Of a stretch of DNA of 64,000 bases, positions 10,962 to 24,348 are shown in pieces (position 1 is the first letter of the stretch; the number at the start of each line of letters is the position of its first letter). The position numbers were made by a program, and so were the translations under genes. Under the pieces are notes generated by a model that did no database searches, was not told where the DNA came from, and saw nothing but the letters and a program-made list of their open reading frames with translations. Location of the stretch: contig NZ_PHFJ01000011.1 of the NCBI RefSeq assembly GCF_003144535.1, positions 1-64,000 of the forward strand, given 5' to 3'. This DNA comes from Proteus penneri (GTDB lineage: Bacteria; Pseudomonadota; Gammaproteobacteria; Enterobacterales; Enterobacteriaceae).

Positions 10962-11584
10962 GTGACTTACTTAATCGGCTAAAAAAGCTGGCTAAGCAAG
11001 CCAATATAGAGCTTACAGATATTCAAGCTGAAAAACTCACGGGTTATGTCGCTATGCTTGATAAATGGAATAAAGCTTACAACCTCACATCCGTGAGAGA
11101 TCCGCAGCAAATGCTTATTCGTCATATTTTGGATAGTATTGTTGTGAGCCAATATCTTGAAGGTGAAAAATTTATTGATGTGGGGACAGGACCTGGATTA
11201 CCGGGTATTCCACTGGCAATAATGCGTCCCGATCACCATTTTGTCTTATTGGATAGCTTAGGTAAACGCGTTCGCTTTATGAAGCAAGTTCAGCACGAAC
11301 TAGGACTTGATAATATCGAGCCAGTTCAATACCGTGTTGAAGAATACCAAACAGAACAGCCTTTTGATGGTGTTATCAGCCGAGCATTTGCCTCCATGAA
11401 TGATATGCTTTCTTGGTGCTCTCATTTAGTGACTGAAGAACACGGTCGTTTTTATGCATTGAAAGGACAAATTCATCAAGAAGAGTTAGATGAACTTGCT
11501 GATAATGGATTAAAAATGCCTGAAAAAGTGATTAGTTTATCTATACCTGAATTGAATGAACAAAGACATTTGGTGATTATTTAA
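10958..11584 (+). CDS. rsmG: 16S rRNA (guanine527-N7)-methyltransferase RsmG
   Basis: A 208-residue SAM-dependent methyltransferase (GidB) that modifies G527 in the 530 loop of 16S rRNA. The SAM motif is [17 protein letters not shown] near residue 70, and RAFASM and LKGQ match conserved segments. The ATG at 10958 overlaps the mnmG stop, so translation is coupled. A strong terminator begins 46 bp downstream, separating it from the atp operon. Confidence 0.96.
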   Translation: MSDLLNRLKKLAKQANIELTDIQAEKLTGYVAMLDKWNKAYNLTSVRDPQQMLIRHILDSIVVSQYLEGEKFIDVGTGPGLPGIPLAIMRPDHHFVLLDSLGKRVRFMKQVQHELGLDNIEPVQYRVEEYQTEQPFDGVISRAFASMNDMLSWCSHLVTEEHGRFYALKGQIHQEELDELADNGLKMPEKVISLSIPELNEQRHLVII

Positions 11585-11630
11585 TCATTTTTTTTGTGTC
11601 TCATCGATCATTTTTTCATTTTTTGTGCTC

Positions 11631-11666
11631 TGGCGATAATATTTACAATGTTATCGCCATTTGTTT
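11631..11666 (+). terminator. Intrinsic terminator after rsmG
   Basis: A perfect 9-bp stem TGGCGATAA / TTATCGCCA with an 11-base loop is followed by TTTGTTTT. Confidence 0.85.
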
Positions 11667-11941
11667 TATGGGGAATTATAGAAAGTATTAAATTTTACCT
11701 TATTGAAACAATAAAATAACATTTTATTATCTTTTATGTTAATTCACTTTGTAGCCTAAGTTTTCCTTATTTTATTTCCAAAATAAATTAATAATTCTGT
11801 GCATTATAAAAATATTGAATTTATTTTATTGAAAATGGGTCAATTCTTTTCTAATTGACACTAAATTGTTCATAAAACGGCAGTTAATTGTTAACTTAGT
11901 TATATATTTTATGAAATAAGCTTTATTTATACTTTTATATT

Positions 11942-11957
11942 TGTGATGTATGTCACG
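11942..11957. promoter_or_regulatory. CRP-like binding site upstream of atpI
   Basis: TGTGA-N6-TCACG matches the CRP half-sites with one deviation from TGTGA-N6-TCACA. It is about 137 bp before the -10 of the predicted atp promoter, so direct activation is uncertain. Confidence 0.4.
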
Positions 11958-12071
11958 CTATTTATTTTATTCGGCTCTATTATTTTTACTCTTTTTGTTC
12001 TTAATCATTTTTCATAAATGGAACCTTGGTAATAAATTTAAATTAATCTTCACTTTTTCGCTACTTATTGA

Positions 12072-12099
12072 TTGAATTCATTGCCACGCCCCGTATAAT
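12072..12099 (+). promoter_or_regulatory. Sigma-70 promoter of the atp operon
   Basis: TTGAAT (12072-12077) and a perfect TATAAT (12094-12099) are separated by 16 bp, about 100 bp before atpI. Confidence 0.6.
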
Positions 12100-12198
12100 T
12101 TGCTCGTTTTTGTCACTTGACACTTTATAGCAAAGACAGTTTGATACATCATTCAGTAATACCTTTTACGATAGCTAGGTCTGGAGAATACAAACGTC

Positions 12199-13432
<1,234 letters not shown>

Positions 13433-13459
13433 TTATTAACTCTTTGAAGAAATAACTGA

Positions 13460-13717
<258 letters not shown>

Positions 13718-13778
13718 TGATGGTAATGAGCAGTAAAAGCATCAAGTTAGTTTATAACCAAGAAAGAGGTATTGTGCT

Positions 13779-14249
13779 GTGAATTTAAATGCAACAATCC
13801 TCGGCCAGGCCGTCGCATTTGTCCTGTTTGTTTTGTTCTGCATGAAATTCGTATGGCCACCAATTATGGCGGCCATTGAAAAACGTCAAAAAGAAATTGC
13901 TGACGGTTTATCATCTGCAGAACGTGCTAAAAAGGACTTAGATTTAGCGAAAGCCGATGCAGGCGATCAGCTAGCGAAAGCAAAAGCAGAAGCTCAAGCA
14001 ATCATTGAATCAGCGAATAAACAACGCACACAAATGATTGAAGATGCTAAAGCAGAAGCAGAGCAAGAACGTAGTAAGATCGTTGCACAAGCTCAATCCG
14101 AATTGGATGCAGAGCGTAAACGTGCTCGTGAAGAACTTCGTAAACAAGTCGCAATGCTGGCTATCGCAGGTGCCGAGAAAATTATTGAACGTTCCGTGGA
14201 TGAAGCTGCTAATAGCGACATCGTTGATAAACTGGTCGCTGAACTGTAA
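13779..14249 (+). CDS. atpF: F0F1 ATP synthase subunit b
   Basis: A 156-residue peripheral stalk subunit with one N-terminal membrane helix (about residues 5-25) and a long charged coiled coil that dimerises and reaches subunit delta. It starts at GTG, giving [12 protein letters not shown] as in E. coli, with AGAGG upstream. Length matches E. coli AtpF (156). Confidence 0.96.
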   Translation: MNLNATILGQAVAFVLFVLFCMKFVWPPIMAAIEKRQKEIADGLSSAERAKKDLDLAKADAGDQLAKAKAEAQAIIESANKQRTQMIEDAKAEAEQERSKIVAQAQSELDAERKRAREELRKQVAMLAIAGAEKIIERSVDEAANSDIVDKLVAEL

Positions 14250-14261
14250 GGAGGGAGGGGC

Positions 14262-14795
14262 ATGTCTGAAATAGCAACGGTAGCTCGCCCCTACGCCAAA
14301 GCAGCTTTTGACTTTGCTGTGGAAAACCAGGCTGTCGATAAATGGCAGGTTATGCTGGCGTTCACCGCTGAAGTAGCACGCAATGAGCAGGTAACCGAAT
14401 TACTTTCTGGTTCTTTAGCATCAGAAAAACTGGCTGACATCTTTGTTGACCTTTGTGGCGAACAATTAGATGGTCATGCTCAGAATTTAATTCGTGTTAT
14501 GGCTGATAATGGCCGTTTATCAACGTTGCCTGAAGTATTGAGCCAATTTATTCAATTGCGCGCAGTACTCGAGTCAACGGTTGACGTTGAAGTAACTTCT
14601 GCCATTGAGCTAACTAAACAGCAGCTAGCTAACATTTCTGCAGCGATGGAAAAACGTCTATCACGCAAAGTGAAGCTGAATTGCAAAATTGATAAGTCTG
14701 TTATCGCAGGCATGATTATACGCGCCGGTGACCTCGTCATCGATGGCAGTATTCGTGGCCGTTTAGAGCGATTAACTGACGTCTTGCAGTCTTAA
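14262..14795 (+). CDS. atpH: F0F1 ATP synthase subunit delta
   Basis: A 177-residue OSCP/delta subunit that joins the top of F1 to the b stalk. The N-terminal helical domain starts [15 protein letters not shown], and the C-terminal signature region is [22 protein letters not shown]. It has an AAGGAGGGAGG ribosome site and lies 12 bp after atpF. Confidence 0.97.
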   Translation: MSEIATVARPYAKAAFDFAVENQAVDKWQVMLAFTAEVARNEQVTELLSGSLASEKLADIFVDLCGEQLDGHAQNLIRVMADNGRLSTLPEVLSQFIQLRAVLESTVDVEVTSAIELTKQQLANISAAMEKRLSRKVKLNCKIDKSVIAGMIIRAGDLVIDGSIRGRLERLTDVLQS

Positions 14796-14809
14796 GGGGA
14801 CTGGAGCAT

Positions 14810-16351
14810 ATGCAACTGAATTCCACTGAAATCAGCGAACTGATCAAGCAGCGCATTGCTCAGTTCAATGTAGTGAGTGAAGCTCACAATGAAGGTACGA
14901 TTGTATCCGTTAGTGACGGTATCATTCGTATCCACGGTTTAGCCGAAGTTATGCAGGGTGAGATGATCGCACTGCCGGGTAACCGTTTCGCTATCGCACT
15001 GAACTTAGAGCGCGACTCTGTTGGTGCGGTTGTGATGGGTCCTTATGCTGACTTAGCAGAAGGCATGAAAGTTAAATGTACAGGTCGTATTCTGGAAGTA
15101 CCTGTTGGGCGTGGTCTGCTTGGCCGAGTGGTAAATACACTGGGTGAGCCGATTGATGGTAAAGGTGCAGTAGAGCATGATGGATTCTCACCTGTTGAGA
15201 TGATTGCTCCTGGTGTTATCGACCGTCAATCAGTTGATCAGCCTGTACAAACAGGTTACAAATCCGTCGATGCCATGATCCCAATCGGTCGTGGTCAGCG
15301 TGAATTGATTATCGGTGACCGTCAAACAGGTAAAACTGCTCTGGCTGTCGATGCGATCATCAATCAACGCGACTCTGGCATTAAATGTATTTATGTCGCT
15401 ATCGGTCAGAAAGCCTCTACTATTTCGAACGTTGTTCGTAAATTAGAAGAACATGGCGCGTTAGAAAACACCATTGTTGTTGTTGCTTCTGCATCAGAAT
15501 CAGCAGCACTGCAATACCTCGCTCCTTATTCAGGTTGCGCAATGGGTGAATACTTCCGTGACCGTGGTGAAGATGCCCTGATTATTTATGATGACCTGTC
15601 TAAACAGGCTGTCGCATACCGTCAAATTTCACTGTTACTTCGTCGTCCACCTGGACGTGAAGCATACCCTGGTGACGTTTTCTATCTGCACTCCCGTTTA
15701 CTAGAGCGTGCTGCTCGTGTTAATGCTGAGTACGTAGAAGCTTTCACTAATGGTGAAGTTAAAGGTAAAACCGGCTCTCTGACTGCGTTACCAATTATCG
15801 AAACGCAAGCAGGGGACGTTTCTGCATTCGTTCCTACGAACGTAATCTCTATTACCGATGGTCAGATCTTCTTAGAATCTAACCTGTTTAACGCAGGTAT
15901 CCGTCCAGCTGTTAACCCAGGGATCTCCGTATCTCGTGTTGGTGGTGCAGCTCAGACTAAGATTATGAAGAAACTTTCTGGTGGTATCCGTACTGCTCTT
16001 GCGCAGTATCGTGAGCTGGCAGCATTCTCACAGTTCGCTTCCGATCTGGACGATGCTACCCGTAAACAGCTGAACCACGGTCAGAAAGTGACTGAATTGC
16101 TGAAACAGAAACAGTACGAACCTATGTCTGTCGCACAACAGTCTTTATCACTGTTTGCAGCAGAACGTGGTTATCTGGAAGATGTTGAAATTTCAAAAGT
16201 TGTGCCATTTGAAGCGGCTTTATTAGCTTATGCCTCTCGTGAACATGCTGATTTATTGAAAGAAATCAACCAGACTGGTACTTATAACGAAGAAATCGAA
16301 GCGAAGCTGAAAGGCGTGCTAGAAAACTTCAAAGCGACTCAGTCCTGGTAA
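14810..16351 (+). CDS. atpA: F0F1 ATP synthase subunit alpha
   Basis: The 513-residue non-catalytic nucleotide-binding F1 subunit. The Walker A motif is GDRQTGKT (about residues 169-176), the arginine finger lies in [17 protein letters not shown], and the DELSD-like region is replaced by the usual alpha sequence. Length equals E. coli AtpA (513). Confidence 0.98.
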   Translation: MQLNSTEISELIKQRIAQFNVVSEAHNEGTIVSVSDGIIRIHGLAEVMQGEMIALPGNRFAIALNLERDSVGAVVMGPYADLAEGMKVKCTGRILEVPVGRGLLGRVVNTLGEPIDGKGAVEHDGFSPVEMIAPGVIDRQSVDQPVQTGYKSVDAMIPIGRGQRELIIGDRQTGKTALAVDAIINQRDSGIKCIYVAIGQKASTISNVVRKLEEHGALENTIVVVASASESAALQYLAPYSGCAMGEYFRDRGEDALIIYDDLSKQAVAYRQISLLLRRPPGREAYPGDVFYLHSRLLERAARVNAEYVEAFTNGEVKGKTGSLTALPIIETQAGDVSAFVPTNVISITDGQIFLESNLFNAGIRPAVNPGISVSRVGGAAQTKIMKKLSGGIRTALAQYRELAAFSQFASDLDDATRKQLNHGQKVTELLKQKQYEPMSVAQQSLSLFAAERGYLEDVEISKVVPFEAALLAYASREHADLLKEINQTGTYNEEIEAKLKGVLENFKATQSW

Positions 16352-16409
16352 TAACTATTCGGCCTAATAGTTAAACATTAGGCCGTCTGGTTCATGAGGA
16401 GAAGCAGAA

Positions 16410-17273
16410 ATGGCCGGCGCAAAAGAGATACGTTCGAAGATCGCCAGTGTGCAAAACACACAGAAGATCACTAAAGCGATGGAGATGGTCGCCGCGTCGA
16501 AAATGCGTAAAACGCAGGAACGCATGGCAGCCAGCCGTCCTTATGCAGAAACCATGCGCAGTGTGATTGGTCACCTTGCGTTAGGGAATCTGGAATACAA
16601 ACATCCATACCTCGAAGAGCGTGAAGTTAAACGTGTCGGGTACCTGGTTGTTTCGACCGACCGTGGTTTGTGTGGTGGTTTGAACATTAACTTGTTCAAA
16701 AAACTGCTGGCAGACATGAAAGAGTGGTCTGAAAAAGGTGTGCAGGTAGATTTAGCGCTAATCGGTTCTAAAGCCGCTTCATTCTTTGGCTCAGTAGGTG
16801 GGAATGTTGTTGGTCAAGTAACGGGTATGGGTGATGATCCAAAACTGTCAGACCTTATCGGTCCAGTCAATATCATGTTGCAGGCTTATGACGAAGGTCG
16901 TTTAGATAAACTGTATGTGGTGGCAAATAAGTTCATCAATACCATGGCTCAAGAGCCTAAAATTCTTCAGGTTTTACCATTACCACCAGGTGATGATGAA
17001 GAGCTGAAAGAAAAATCTTGGGATTATCTGTACGAACCTGATCCTAAGGCGTTACTGGATACTTTACTGCGTCGTTATATCGAATCGCAGGTTTACCAGA
17101 GCGTCGTAGAGAACTTAGCGAGTGAGCAGGCCGCCCGAATGGTTGCGATGAAAGCCGCTACAGATAACGGTGGTAACCTGATTAAAGAACTGCAATTGGT
17201 GTACAACAAAGCACGCCAAGCAAGCATTACTCAGGAACTTACAGAAATTGTGTCTGGTGCAGCCGCGGTATAA
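16410..17273 (+). CDS. atpG: F0F1 ATP synthase subunit gamma
   Basis: A 287-residue central rotor shaft of F1 with N- and C-terminal coiled-coil helices. It begins [20 protein letters not shown], and the C-terminal [17 protein letters not shown] is the family signature. Length equals E. coli AtpG (287). Confidence 0.97.
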   Translation: MAGAKEIRSKIASVQNTQKITKAMEMVAASKMRKTQERMAASRPYAETMRSVIGHLALGNLEYKHPYLEEREVKRVGYLVVSTDRGLCGGLNINLFKKLLADMKEWSEKGVQVDLALIGSKAASFFGSVGGNVVGQVTGMGDDPKLSDLIGPVNIMLQAYDEGRLDKLYVVANKFINTMAQEPKILQVLPLPPGDDEELKEKSWDYLYEPDPKALLDTLLRRYIESQVYQSVVENLASEQAARMVAMKAATDNGGNLIKELQLVYNKARQASITQELTEIVSGAAAV

Positions 17274-17280
17274 CAGCTAG

Positions 17281-18690
<1,410 letters not shown>

Positions 18691-18711
18691 TACGGCTGAC
18701 GGGAGGTTGAT

Positions 18712-19128
18712 ATGGCCGATACATCGTTCCACCTGAAAGTTGTCAGCGCTGAAAAGCAGTTATATGACGGCGAAGTCAAACGAATTCAGGTAACTGGTAG
18801 CGAAGGTGAGCTCGGTATTTATCCGCAGCATACCCCGTTATTAACTGCCATAAAACCGGGCATGGTACGTGTCGTAAAAACATCGGGCGAAGAAGAGGTT
18901 ATCTACCTTTCAGGTGGTATTCTCGAAGTTCAGCCGACTGGCGTCATTGTACTGGCAGATACAGCTATCCGTGGTCGTGATTTGGATGAAGCGAAAGCGT
19001 TGGAATCTAAACGTAAAGCTGAAGAACACATTCAATCCTCTCATGGTGATGTTGATTATGCTCAAGCATCAGCAGAATTAGCCAAGGCGATTGCAAAACT
19101 ACGTGTAATCGAACTGACTCGACGTTGA
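18712..19128 (+). CDS. atpC: F0F1 ATP synthase subunit epsilon
   Basis: A 138-residue subunit with an N-terminal beta sandwich that contacts gamma and the c-ring and a C-terminal helical hairpin that can inhibit ATP hydrolysis. [19 protein letters not shown] is the conserved core. It is the last gene of the operon and is followed by a strong bidirectional-looking terminator. Confidence 0.96.
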   Translation: MADTSFHLKVVSAEKQLYDGEVKRIQVTGSEGELGIYPQHTPLLTAIKPGMVRVVKTSGEEEVIYLSGGILEVQPTGVIVLADTAIRGRDLDEAKALESKRKAEEHIQSSHGDVDYAQASAELAKAIAKLRVIELTRR

Positions 19129-19150
19129 TGTAAATAGGCAGTCTATGAAT

Positions 19151-19187
19151 AAAAAAGCCAGTTGGTTCTTCGCTAACTGGCTTTTTT
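19151..19187. terminator. Intrinsic terminator after the atp operon
   Basis: A 13-bp stem AAAAAAGCCAGTT / AACTGGCTTTTTT surrounds an 11-base loop, with T-runs on both strands. Confidence 0.9.
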
Positions 19188-19280
19188 GCGTCATGAAATA
19201 TTTTGTGTGACGAAATATGTAGTATTATTTGGCATAAACAGGTTTACTTGCCATTCTTTACGGGAGTTATCGGGTTAATT

Positions 19281-20654
19281 ATGTCTAATTCAGCTAAAAG
19301 CGTTGTTATTCTTGCTGCGGGAAAAGGCACTCGCATGTATTCACAGTTACCTAAAGTTCTTCATAAACTTGCGGGTAAATCCATGGTTCAACATGTGATT
19401 GATACTGCAAAGTCATTAGGTGCTCAACAAACACACCTTGTCTATGGGCATGGTGGTGAACTAATGAAAGAAAAATTAGGCTCACAACCTGTTAATTGGG
19501 TACTACAAGCAGAGCAACTAGGAACAGGTCACGCAATGCAACAAGCCGCGCCTTTCTTTGCTGATGATGAAGATATCCTGATGCTTTATGGTGATGTTCC
19601 ACTTATTACCAAAGAAACGTTAGAGCGTTTAATTGACATCAAACCAGAAGGCGGTATTGGTTTATTAACGGTTATTTTAGATAACCCAACTGGCTATGGT
19701 CGTATTGTTCGTGAAAATGGCGAAGTGACAGGCATTATCGAACAAAAAGATGCTTCTGAAGAACAACTCAAAATTACTGAAATCAATACCGGTATTTTAG
19801 TCGCCAATGGTGGTGATTTAAAACGTTGGTTAGGTAAACTCGATAATAATAATGCACAAAAAGAGTATTACATTACTGACATTATCGCGTTAGCGCATAA
19901 AGAAGGTCGTAAAATTGAAACGGCTCATCCTCGTCGCCATAGTGAAATGGAAGGTGTCAATAACCGTCTACAACTGGCTGCATTAGAGCGTATTTACCAA
20001 ACAGAACAAGCAGAGCGCTTATTATTAGAAGGTGTTATGTTGCTTGATCCTGCTCGCTTTGATTTACGTGGCACATTAACTCATGGTAAAGATGTGGTGA
20101 TTGATACCAACGTTATCATTGAAGGTAATGTGACATTGGGAAATAACGTTGAAATTGGTACAGGTTGTGTTCTAAAAAACTGTGTAATTGGTGATAATTC
20201 TATTATTAGTCCATATACGGTGATCGAGGATGCAAATTTAGCACAAGCGTGTACGGTTGGCCCATTTGCACGTCTTCGCCCAGGTAGTGAATTAGCGGAT
20301 AAAGCTCACGTTGGTAACTTTGTTGAGATGAAAAAAGCCAGCTTAGGTGTTGGCTCTAAAGCAGGTCATCTGACTTACTTAGGCGATACAGAAGTGGGAG
20401 CTAACGTTAATATCGGCGCAGGTACTATTACTTGTAACTACGATGGCGCGAATAAATTTAAAACCATTATTGGTGATGACGTCTTTATTGGTTCAGATAC
20501 CCAATTAGTGGCACCCGTTACTGTTGCTAATGGTGCAACCATTGGTGCAGGAACAACACTCACTAAAAACGTGAATGAAAACGAATTAGTGATCAGCCGA
20601 GTTAAGCAAACTCATATCACTGGATGGAAACGTCCAGTGAAGAAAAAACAATAA
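19281..20654 (+). CDS. glmU: Bifunctional UDP-GlcNAc pyrophosphorylase / GlcN-1-P acetyltransferase
   Basis: A 457-residue enzyme that makes UDP-GlcNAc in two steps for peptidoglycan and LPS. The N-terminal nucleotidyltransferase has [12 protein letters not shown] (LxxGxGTxM) and [10 protein letters not shown]; the C-terminal left-handed beta helix has hexapeptide repeats and acetyl-CoA residues around [15 protein letters not shown]. The ATG at 19281 ([14 protein letters not shown]) fits E. coli GlmU; the longer frame from 19203 would run through an unrelated leader. glmS follows 159 bp later. Confidence 0.96.
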   Translation: MSNSAKSVVILAAGKGTRMYSQLPKVLHKLAGKSMVQHVIDTAKSLGAQQTHLVYGHGGELMKEKLGSQPVNWVLQAEQLGTGHAMQQAAPFFADDEDILMLYGDVPLITKETLERLIDIKPEGGIGLLTVILDNPTGYGRIVRENGEVTGIIEQKDASEEQLKITEINTGILVANGGDLKRWLGKLDNNNAQKEYYITDIIALAHKEGRKIETAHPRRHSEMEGVNNRLQLAALERIYQTEQAERLLLEGVMLLDPARFDLRGTLTHGKDVVIDTNVIIEGNVTLGNNVEIGTGCVLKNCVIGDNSIISPYTVIEDANLAQACTVGPFARLRPGSELADKAHVGNFVEMKKASLGVGSKAGHLTYLGDTEVGANVNIGAGTITCNYDGANKFKTIIGDDVFIGSDTQLVAPVTVANGATIGAGTTLTKNVNENELVISRVKQTHITGWKRPVKKKQ

Positions 20655-20661
20655 TTTTAAG

Positions 20662-20695
20662 AGAAGGGCGTATATTTAATTAGCGCCCTTTTCTT
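20662..20695 (+). terminator. Terminator between glmU and glmS
   Basis: The stem AGAAGGGCG / CGCCCTTTTCT, with one small mismatch and a T-rich tail, lies just after glmU. It may allow partial read-through to glmS. Confidence 0.6.
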
Positions 20696-20813
20696 GTACG
20701 CTATTATTCTAAAAACAAAAAATATCCCCACTTTCTACAATGGCTTGGGGAATAAACCAATCAGGTATAAGACATCCAAGTGCGAATAAACGCACAGTTT
20801 TAGGAATAACACA

Positions 20814-22640
20814 ATGTGTGGAATAGTAGGTGCAGTTGCACAACGCGATATCGCTGAAATCTTAATTGAAGGCTTACGTCGTTTAGAATACCGCGGTTAT
20901 GATTCTGCGGGTTTAGCGGTTGTGGATAATGACTGTAAAATGACACGTCTACGTGAAGCTGGCAAAGTACAAATGCTGGCTGAAGAGGCAGAAAAAACAC
21001 AAGTGATTGGTGGTACAGGTATTGCTCATACACGTTGGGCAACACATGGTGAACCTTGTGAAGATAATGCGCATCCTCATGTATCGGGTACAATTGCGGT
21101 TGTACATAATGGCATTATCGAAAACTACCAAGAACTGAAAGCAGAATTAATTAAAAAAGGGTATCAGTTTGCATCTCAAACAGATACCGAAGTGATTGCT
21201 CACTTGGTAAACTGGGAACAGCGCCAAGGCGGTACGTTACGTGAAGTTGTACAACGCGTTATTCCTCAATTACGTGGTGCTTACGGTACTGTAATTATGG
21301 ATAGCCGTACTCCAGAGTTATTAATCGCAGCTCGCTCTGGTAGTCCGCTGGTGGTTGGTCTTGGTGTGGGTGAAAACTTCCTTGCTTCTGACCAATTGGC
21401 ATTATTACCAGTGACTCGTCGCTTTATCTACCTTGAAGAAGGGGATATTGTTGAAATCACACGCCGTCATGTTCATATTTTCGATGTGAATGGCAATGAA
21501 GTTAATCGTGATACGATTGAATCTAACGTTCAATATGATGCGGGTGATAAAGGCGTTTATCGTCACTACATGCAAAAAGAGATCTACGAACAGCCTCTGG
21601 CGATTAAAAACACCCTTGAAGGTCGTTTAAAATCAGATTCGATTGATCTCAGTGAATTAGGCCCTAAAGCTGAAGAGATCTTATCTAAAGTTGAACATAT
21701 TCAAATAGTAGCTTGTGGAACGTCTTATAATGCGGGAATGGTTTCTCGCTACTGGTTTGAGTCTTTAGCGGGTATTCCTTGTGATGTCGAAATTGCATCA
21801 GAATATCGCTACCGTAAACCGGCAACTCGCCGTAATAGCTTATTAATCACATTATCCCAATCGGGTGAAACAGCGGATACATTAGCGGCTCTGCGTTTAT
21901 CTAAAGAGTTAGGTTATTTATCTTCTTTAGCTATTTGTAATGTGGCTGGCTCTTCTTTGGTTCGTGAGTCTGAATTTGTTTTAATGACTAAAGCTGGCGC
22001 TGAAATTGGCGTTGCATCAACCAAAGCATTTACAACACAGTTAACTGTTCTATTAATGCTGGTGGCATATATGGGACGAATTAAAGGTGTTGCAACACTA
22101 GAGCACGATGTTTCAACGGCATTACACGCATTACCAAGCCGTATTGAAAGCATGTTATCGAAAGATAAGTTGATTGAAGCGTTAGCTGAAGATTTCTCAG
22201 AAAAAAGCCATGCTTTATTCTTAGGTCGTGGCGACCAATACCCAATTGCGGTAGAAGGTGCATTGAAGCTAAAAGAGATCTCTTATATTCATGCAGAAGC
22301 TTATGCTGCAGGTGAGTTAAAACATGGTCCATTAGCATTAATTGATGCGGATATGCCGGTTATCATTATTGCGCCAAATAACGAATTATTAGAGAAATTA
22401 AAATCTAATATCGAAGAAGTACGCGCTCGTGGTGGTTTACTGTATGTGTTTGCTGATCAAGACGCAGGCTTTGAAGAAAACGAAACGATGAAGTTAATTT
22501 CTTTACCGCATGTTGAAGAACTGATCGCACCGATTTTCTATACCGTACCATTACAGTTGTTGTCTTATCATGTTGCCTTAATTAAAGGTACCGACGTAGA
22601 CCAGCCTCGTAACTTAGCTAAATCAGTGACTGTTGAGTAA
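20814..22640 (+). CDS. glmS: Glutamine-fructose-6-phosphate aminotransferase
   Basis: A 608-residue enzyme that makes glucosamine-6-phosphate from fructose-6-phosphate and glutamine. The N-terminal class II glutamine amidotransferase begins with the catalytic cysteine ([12 protein letters not shown]) and contains HTRWATHG. Two SIS domains follow, with CGTSYNAG and SQSGETADT, and the C-terminus is [13 protein letters not shown] as in E. coli. The 3' end carries the Tn7 target sequence. Confidence 0.98.
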   Translation: MCGIVGAVAQRDIAEILIEGLRRLEYRGYDSAGLAVVDNDCKMTRLREAGKVQMLAEEAEKTQVIGGTGIAHTRWATHGEPCEDNAHPHVSGTIAVVHNGIIENYQELKAELIKKGYQFASQTDTEVIAHLVNWEQRQGGTLREVVQRVIPQLRGAYGTVIMDSRTPELLIAARSGSPLVVGLGVGENFLASDQLALLPVTRRFIYLEEGDIVEITRRHVHIFDVNGNEVNRDTIESNVQYDAGDKGVYRHYMQKEIYEQPLAIKNTLEGRLKSDSIDLSELGPKAEEILSKVEHIQIVACGTSYNAGMVSRYWFESLAGIPCDVEIASEYRYRKPATRRNSLLITLSQSGETADTLAALRLSKELGYLSSLAICNVAGSSLVRESEFVLMTKAGAEIGVASTKAFTTQLTVLLMLVAYMGRIKGVATLEHDVSTALHALPSRIESMLSKDKLIEALAEDFSEKSHALFLGRGDQYPIAVEGALKLKEISYIHAEAYAAGELKHGPLALIDADMPVIIIAPNNELLEKLKSNIEEVRARGGLLYVFADQDAGFEENETMKLISLPHVEELIAPIFYTVPLQLLSYHVALIKGTDVDQPRNLAKSVTVE

Positions 22641-22670
22641 TATTATTTGATAGTCAATTGCTAATGTAGA
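22600..22670 (+). other. attTn7 target (glmS 3' end)
   Basis: The last codons of glmS (CGTAACTTAGCTAAATCAGT and on to GTTGAGTAA) correspond to the TnsD-binding sequence of attTn7. Tn7 normally inserts about 25 bp past the stop. No Tn7 end sequence was seen here, but the next gene is an accessory NYN nuclease. Confidence 0.7.
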
Positions 22671-22693
22671 AGAGTCATTAAAGTCTCATAATA

Positions 22694-22730
22694 AAATGGT
22701 GGCGATAACATTGTTACGCTACCATTTTTA
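22694..22730 (+). terminator. Terminator after glmS
   Basis: The imperfect stem AATGGTGGCG ... CGCTACCATT is followed by TTTTTA. It lies 50 bp after the glmS stop. Confidence 0.75.
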
Positions 22731-22832
22731 AATCTAACATACTCCAAAATGTCTGTGGAAAAGAATCTGGTAGTTGTTGAACAGAGCAATGAGAACGTAT
22801 TCATCGTTCAACTCTAGAAATCAGAGAAAAAC

Positions 22833-23627
22833 CTATTTTTTACGATTTTGATTTTTAGCTTTTTTGGGGCTAGTACCATTAGACCACCATGCTGGAGTTG
22901 TCGTTGGTGGCTTACCTAAGATATCTTTCAATATGGCAACTAAATCGTAAGACACTAAGCCATCTATATGCTCATGCAGACTAGGAGCAATATTATTTCG
23001 TAGAGCATCCAAGACAAAGTCTATACCATTAGTTCGTGCTAACTTTGCCGCTGGTACAAAGTCACTATCTCCAGCAAAAAGAACAATTTTATCTACGAGT
23101 TTTTTCTGTGCAATACTGGTAATATCAACGCCAAGTTTAATATCCACTCCCTTTTGACGTATACTGTAATAGAAGTCATTATTTGTTAGTTCTTCAAATT
23201 TACGATTACCTTTTAAAACATCGTTGAGAGCTCGATCAGATAGTTTCCATTGCTTGTCATGTTTGATGGTACCTAGGCGGAGAGCAAATTTTCTCTGTTT
23301 TTTAACTTCTGCTAAAATCTCGTTACGATGAATTGTTTCTGGTTGTTTAGAGAAATCTAAAACCCTATGTTTTGTTTCTCCCTGATTAACTAGAGGGTAA
23401 TGAACTTTTATGTCTAATGGTGGTGAATCGTAGTAAAATACACGATATAGATGCTGATAAGTGCTTTTATTACCGTCGTTGATATGTCGCCTAATGCAAC
23501 TATTTAAAACTTGCACAATTTGTTTAGGTGTTAATTCAGGTTCAGAAGGGAAGTAATGGCGTTTGAAAAAATTTAGGCGTTTTAGAAAGAAAGAGGCGTC
23601 TACTAGTACAGCAACTTTTATGTTCAT
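22833..23627 (-). CDS. NYN-domain (PIN-like) putative ribonuclease
   Basis: A 264-residue protein of the LabA/DUF88 NYN family, PIN-fold proteins that usually cut RNA. Acidic metal-site motifs are VAVLVDASFF at the N-terminus, VDIKLGVDI near residue 165 and VLFAGDSDFVPAAK near residue 190. The C-terminal tail is basic (PKKAKNQNRKK), which would suit nucleic-acid binding. It is alone at the glmS accessory site, in convergent orientation to glmS, behind a strong promoter and a terminator-like hairpin. The biological role is unknown; defence or toxin function is only a possibility. Confidence 0.75.
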   Translation of the reverse strand: MNIKVAVLVDASFFLKRLNFFKRHYFPSEPELTPKQIVQVLNSCIRRHINDGNKSTYQHLYRVFYYDSPPLDIKVHYPLVNQGETKHRVLDFSKQPETIHRNEILAEVKKQRKFALRLGTIKHDKQWKLSDRALNDVLKGNRKFEELTNNDFYYSIRQKGVDIKLGVDITSIAQKKLVDKIVLFAGDSDFVPAAKLARTNGIDFVLDALRNNIAPSLHEHIDGLVSYDLVAILKDILGKPPTTTPAWWSNGTSPKKAKNQNRKK

Positions 23628-23651
23628 AAAATTATTTATTAGCCCAGATAT

Positions 23652-23708
23652 AAAAAACCCGCGGGTGGGGCAAGGTTGTTAACAAATGAACCAAGCGTTG
23701 CCGCGGGT
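23652..23708 (-). terminator. Terminator-like hairpin in the leader of the NYN gene
   Basis: On the minus strand ACCCGCGGCAA pairs with TTGCC and CCGCGGGT across a 57-base structure that ends in TTTTTT, 24 bases before the NYN start codon. Such a GC-rich hairpin and U-run between promoter and gene would terminate most transcripts and leave a short structured RNA. It could be an attenuator or an independent small RNA. Confidence 0.7.
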
Positions 23709-23720
23709 GCTATATGATCA

Positions 23721-23748
23721 ATCTTAGTTATTTTATCTGTGATGTCAA
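23721..23748 (-). promoter_or_regulatory. Strong sigma-70 promoter upstream of the NYN leader
   Basis: On the minus strand a perfect TTGACA (23748-23743) and TAAGAT (23726-23721) are 16 bp apart. Transcription would begin near 23714, six bases before the hairpin. Confidence 0.6.
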
Positions 23749-24279
23749 CAAAAAGTGAATAAAGCAGCAAGCTCTTAATAATACTTTCTTTCATCTTATA
23801 CTAATGTTTTAACGCTTTAAATTTAACGTTTTTTGTCTATAGCCATCTATGTTTCATTGTATGGTCATGTAGTGATCAATCATTTTTAAATAACTACTAT
23901 TTGTGCATTATTCATAATCATAATATATTTGAAAAAATATTAAAATCTACGTTACGACAACAAAAATATTCTAAACTTTGCTATGTTTTCCTATAACGTA
24001 ATTATTAAAATATATTATAGGAATAAATATTTCCTGATGATAGATAATATACTAAATTGAAACTTGTTTATTACTACCTATACACTTTTAATAAAGTGAA
24101 GAAAATAGATTTTATATTAGATAAATATATCATTAACTATAAACCTATCGATGAAAATTCAAATAAGTTTAATTATGTTATTGTTTTAATGTAAAGATTT
24201 AAGTCTAAAACCTAGATTTGATCTTTGTGATAGATCTACTCGTTGTTAGCCACTTAAAAATTTATAAATCAAATTTAAA
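23749..24279. other. AT-rich intergenic gap
   Basis: About 530 bases between the NYN promoter and the Pho box hold no open frame with protein-like sequence, no tandem repeat and no RNA gene that I can recognise. Confidence 0.6.
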
Positions 24280-24301
24280 TTTTCATAAAACTTTCATCAT
24301 T
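24280..24301 (+). promoter_or_regulatory. Pho box (PhoB site) for the phosphonate operon
   Basis: Two adjacent 11-base units, TTTTCATAAAA and CTTTCATCATT, match the PhoB consensus CTGTCATAWAWCTGTCAY at 15 of the first 18 positions. A plausible -10 (TAATCT, 24308-24313) lies downstream at the usual spacing, and the transporter gene starts about 50 bp later. Phosphate-starvation control is inferred. Confidence 0.7.
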
Positions 24302-24348
24302 GTCGCTTAATCTCTAGTCAATCATCATAATTTGGCGTGGTAAGCGAT

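Larger units (their letters stand above)
11585..12198. other. AT-rich gap between rsmG and atpI with terminator and atp promoter
   Basis: No credible coding region lies in these 614 bases. They hold the rsmG terminator at the left, a CRP-like dyad near 11950, and a sigma-70 promoter for the atp operon near the right end. The rest is AT-rich without clear structure. Confidence 0.7.

Noticed and set aside
22640-22832. Tn7-type insertion at attTn7
   Set aside because: The target sequence is present, but no Tn7 end repeats, tns genes or target duplication were seen.
23709-24279. Tandem-repeat antitoxin RNA of a type III toxin-antitoxin system
   Set aside because: No direct repeats were found upstream of the NYN gene; only one hairpin is present, so the comparison remains an analogy.
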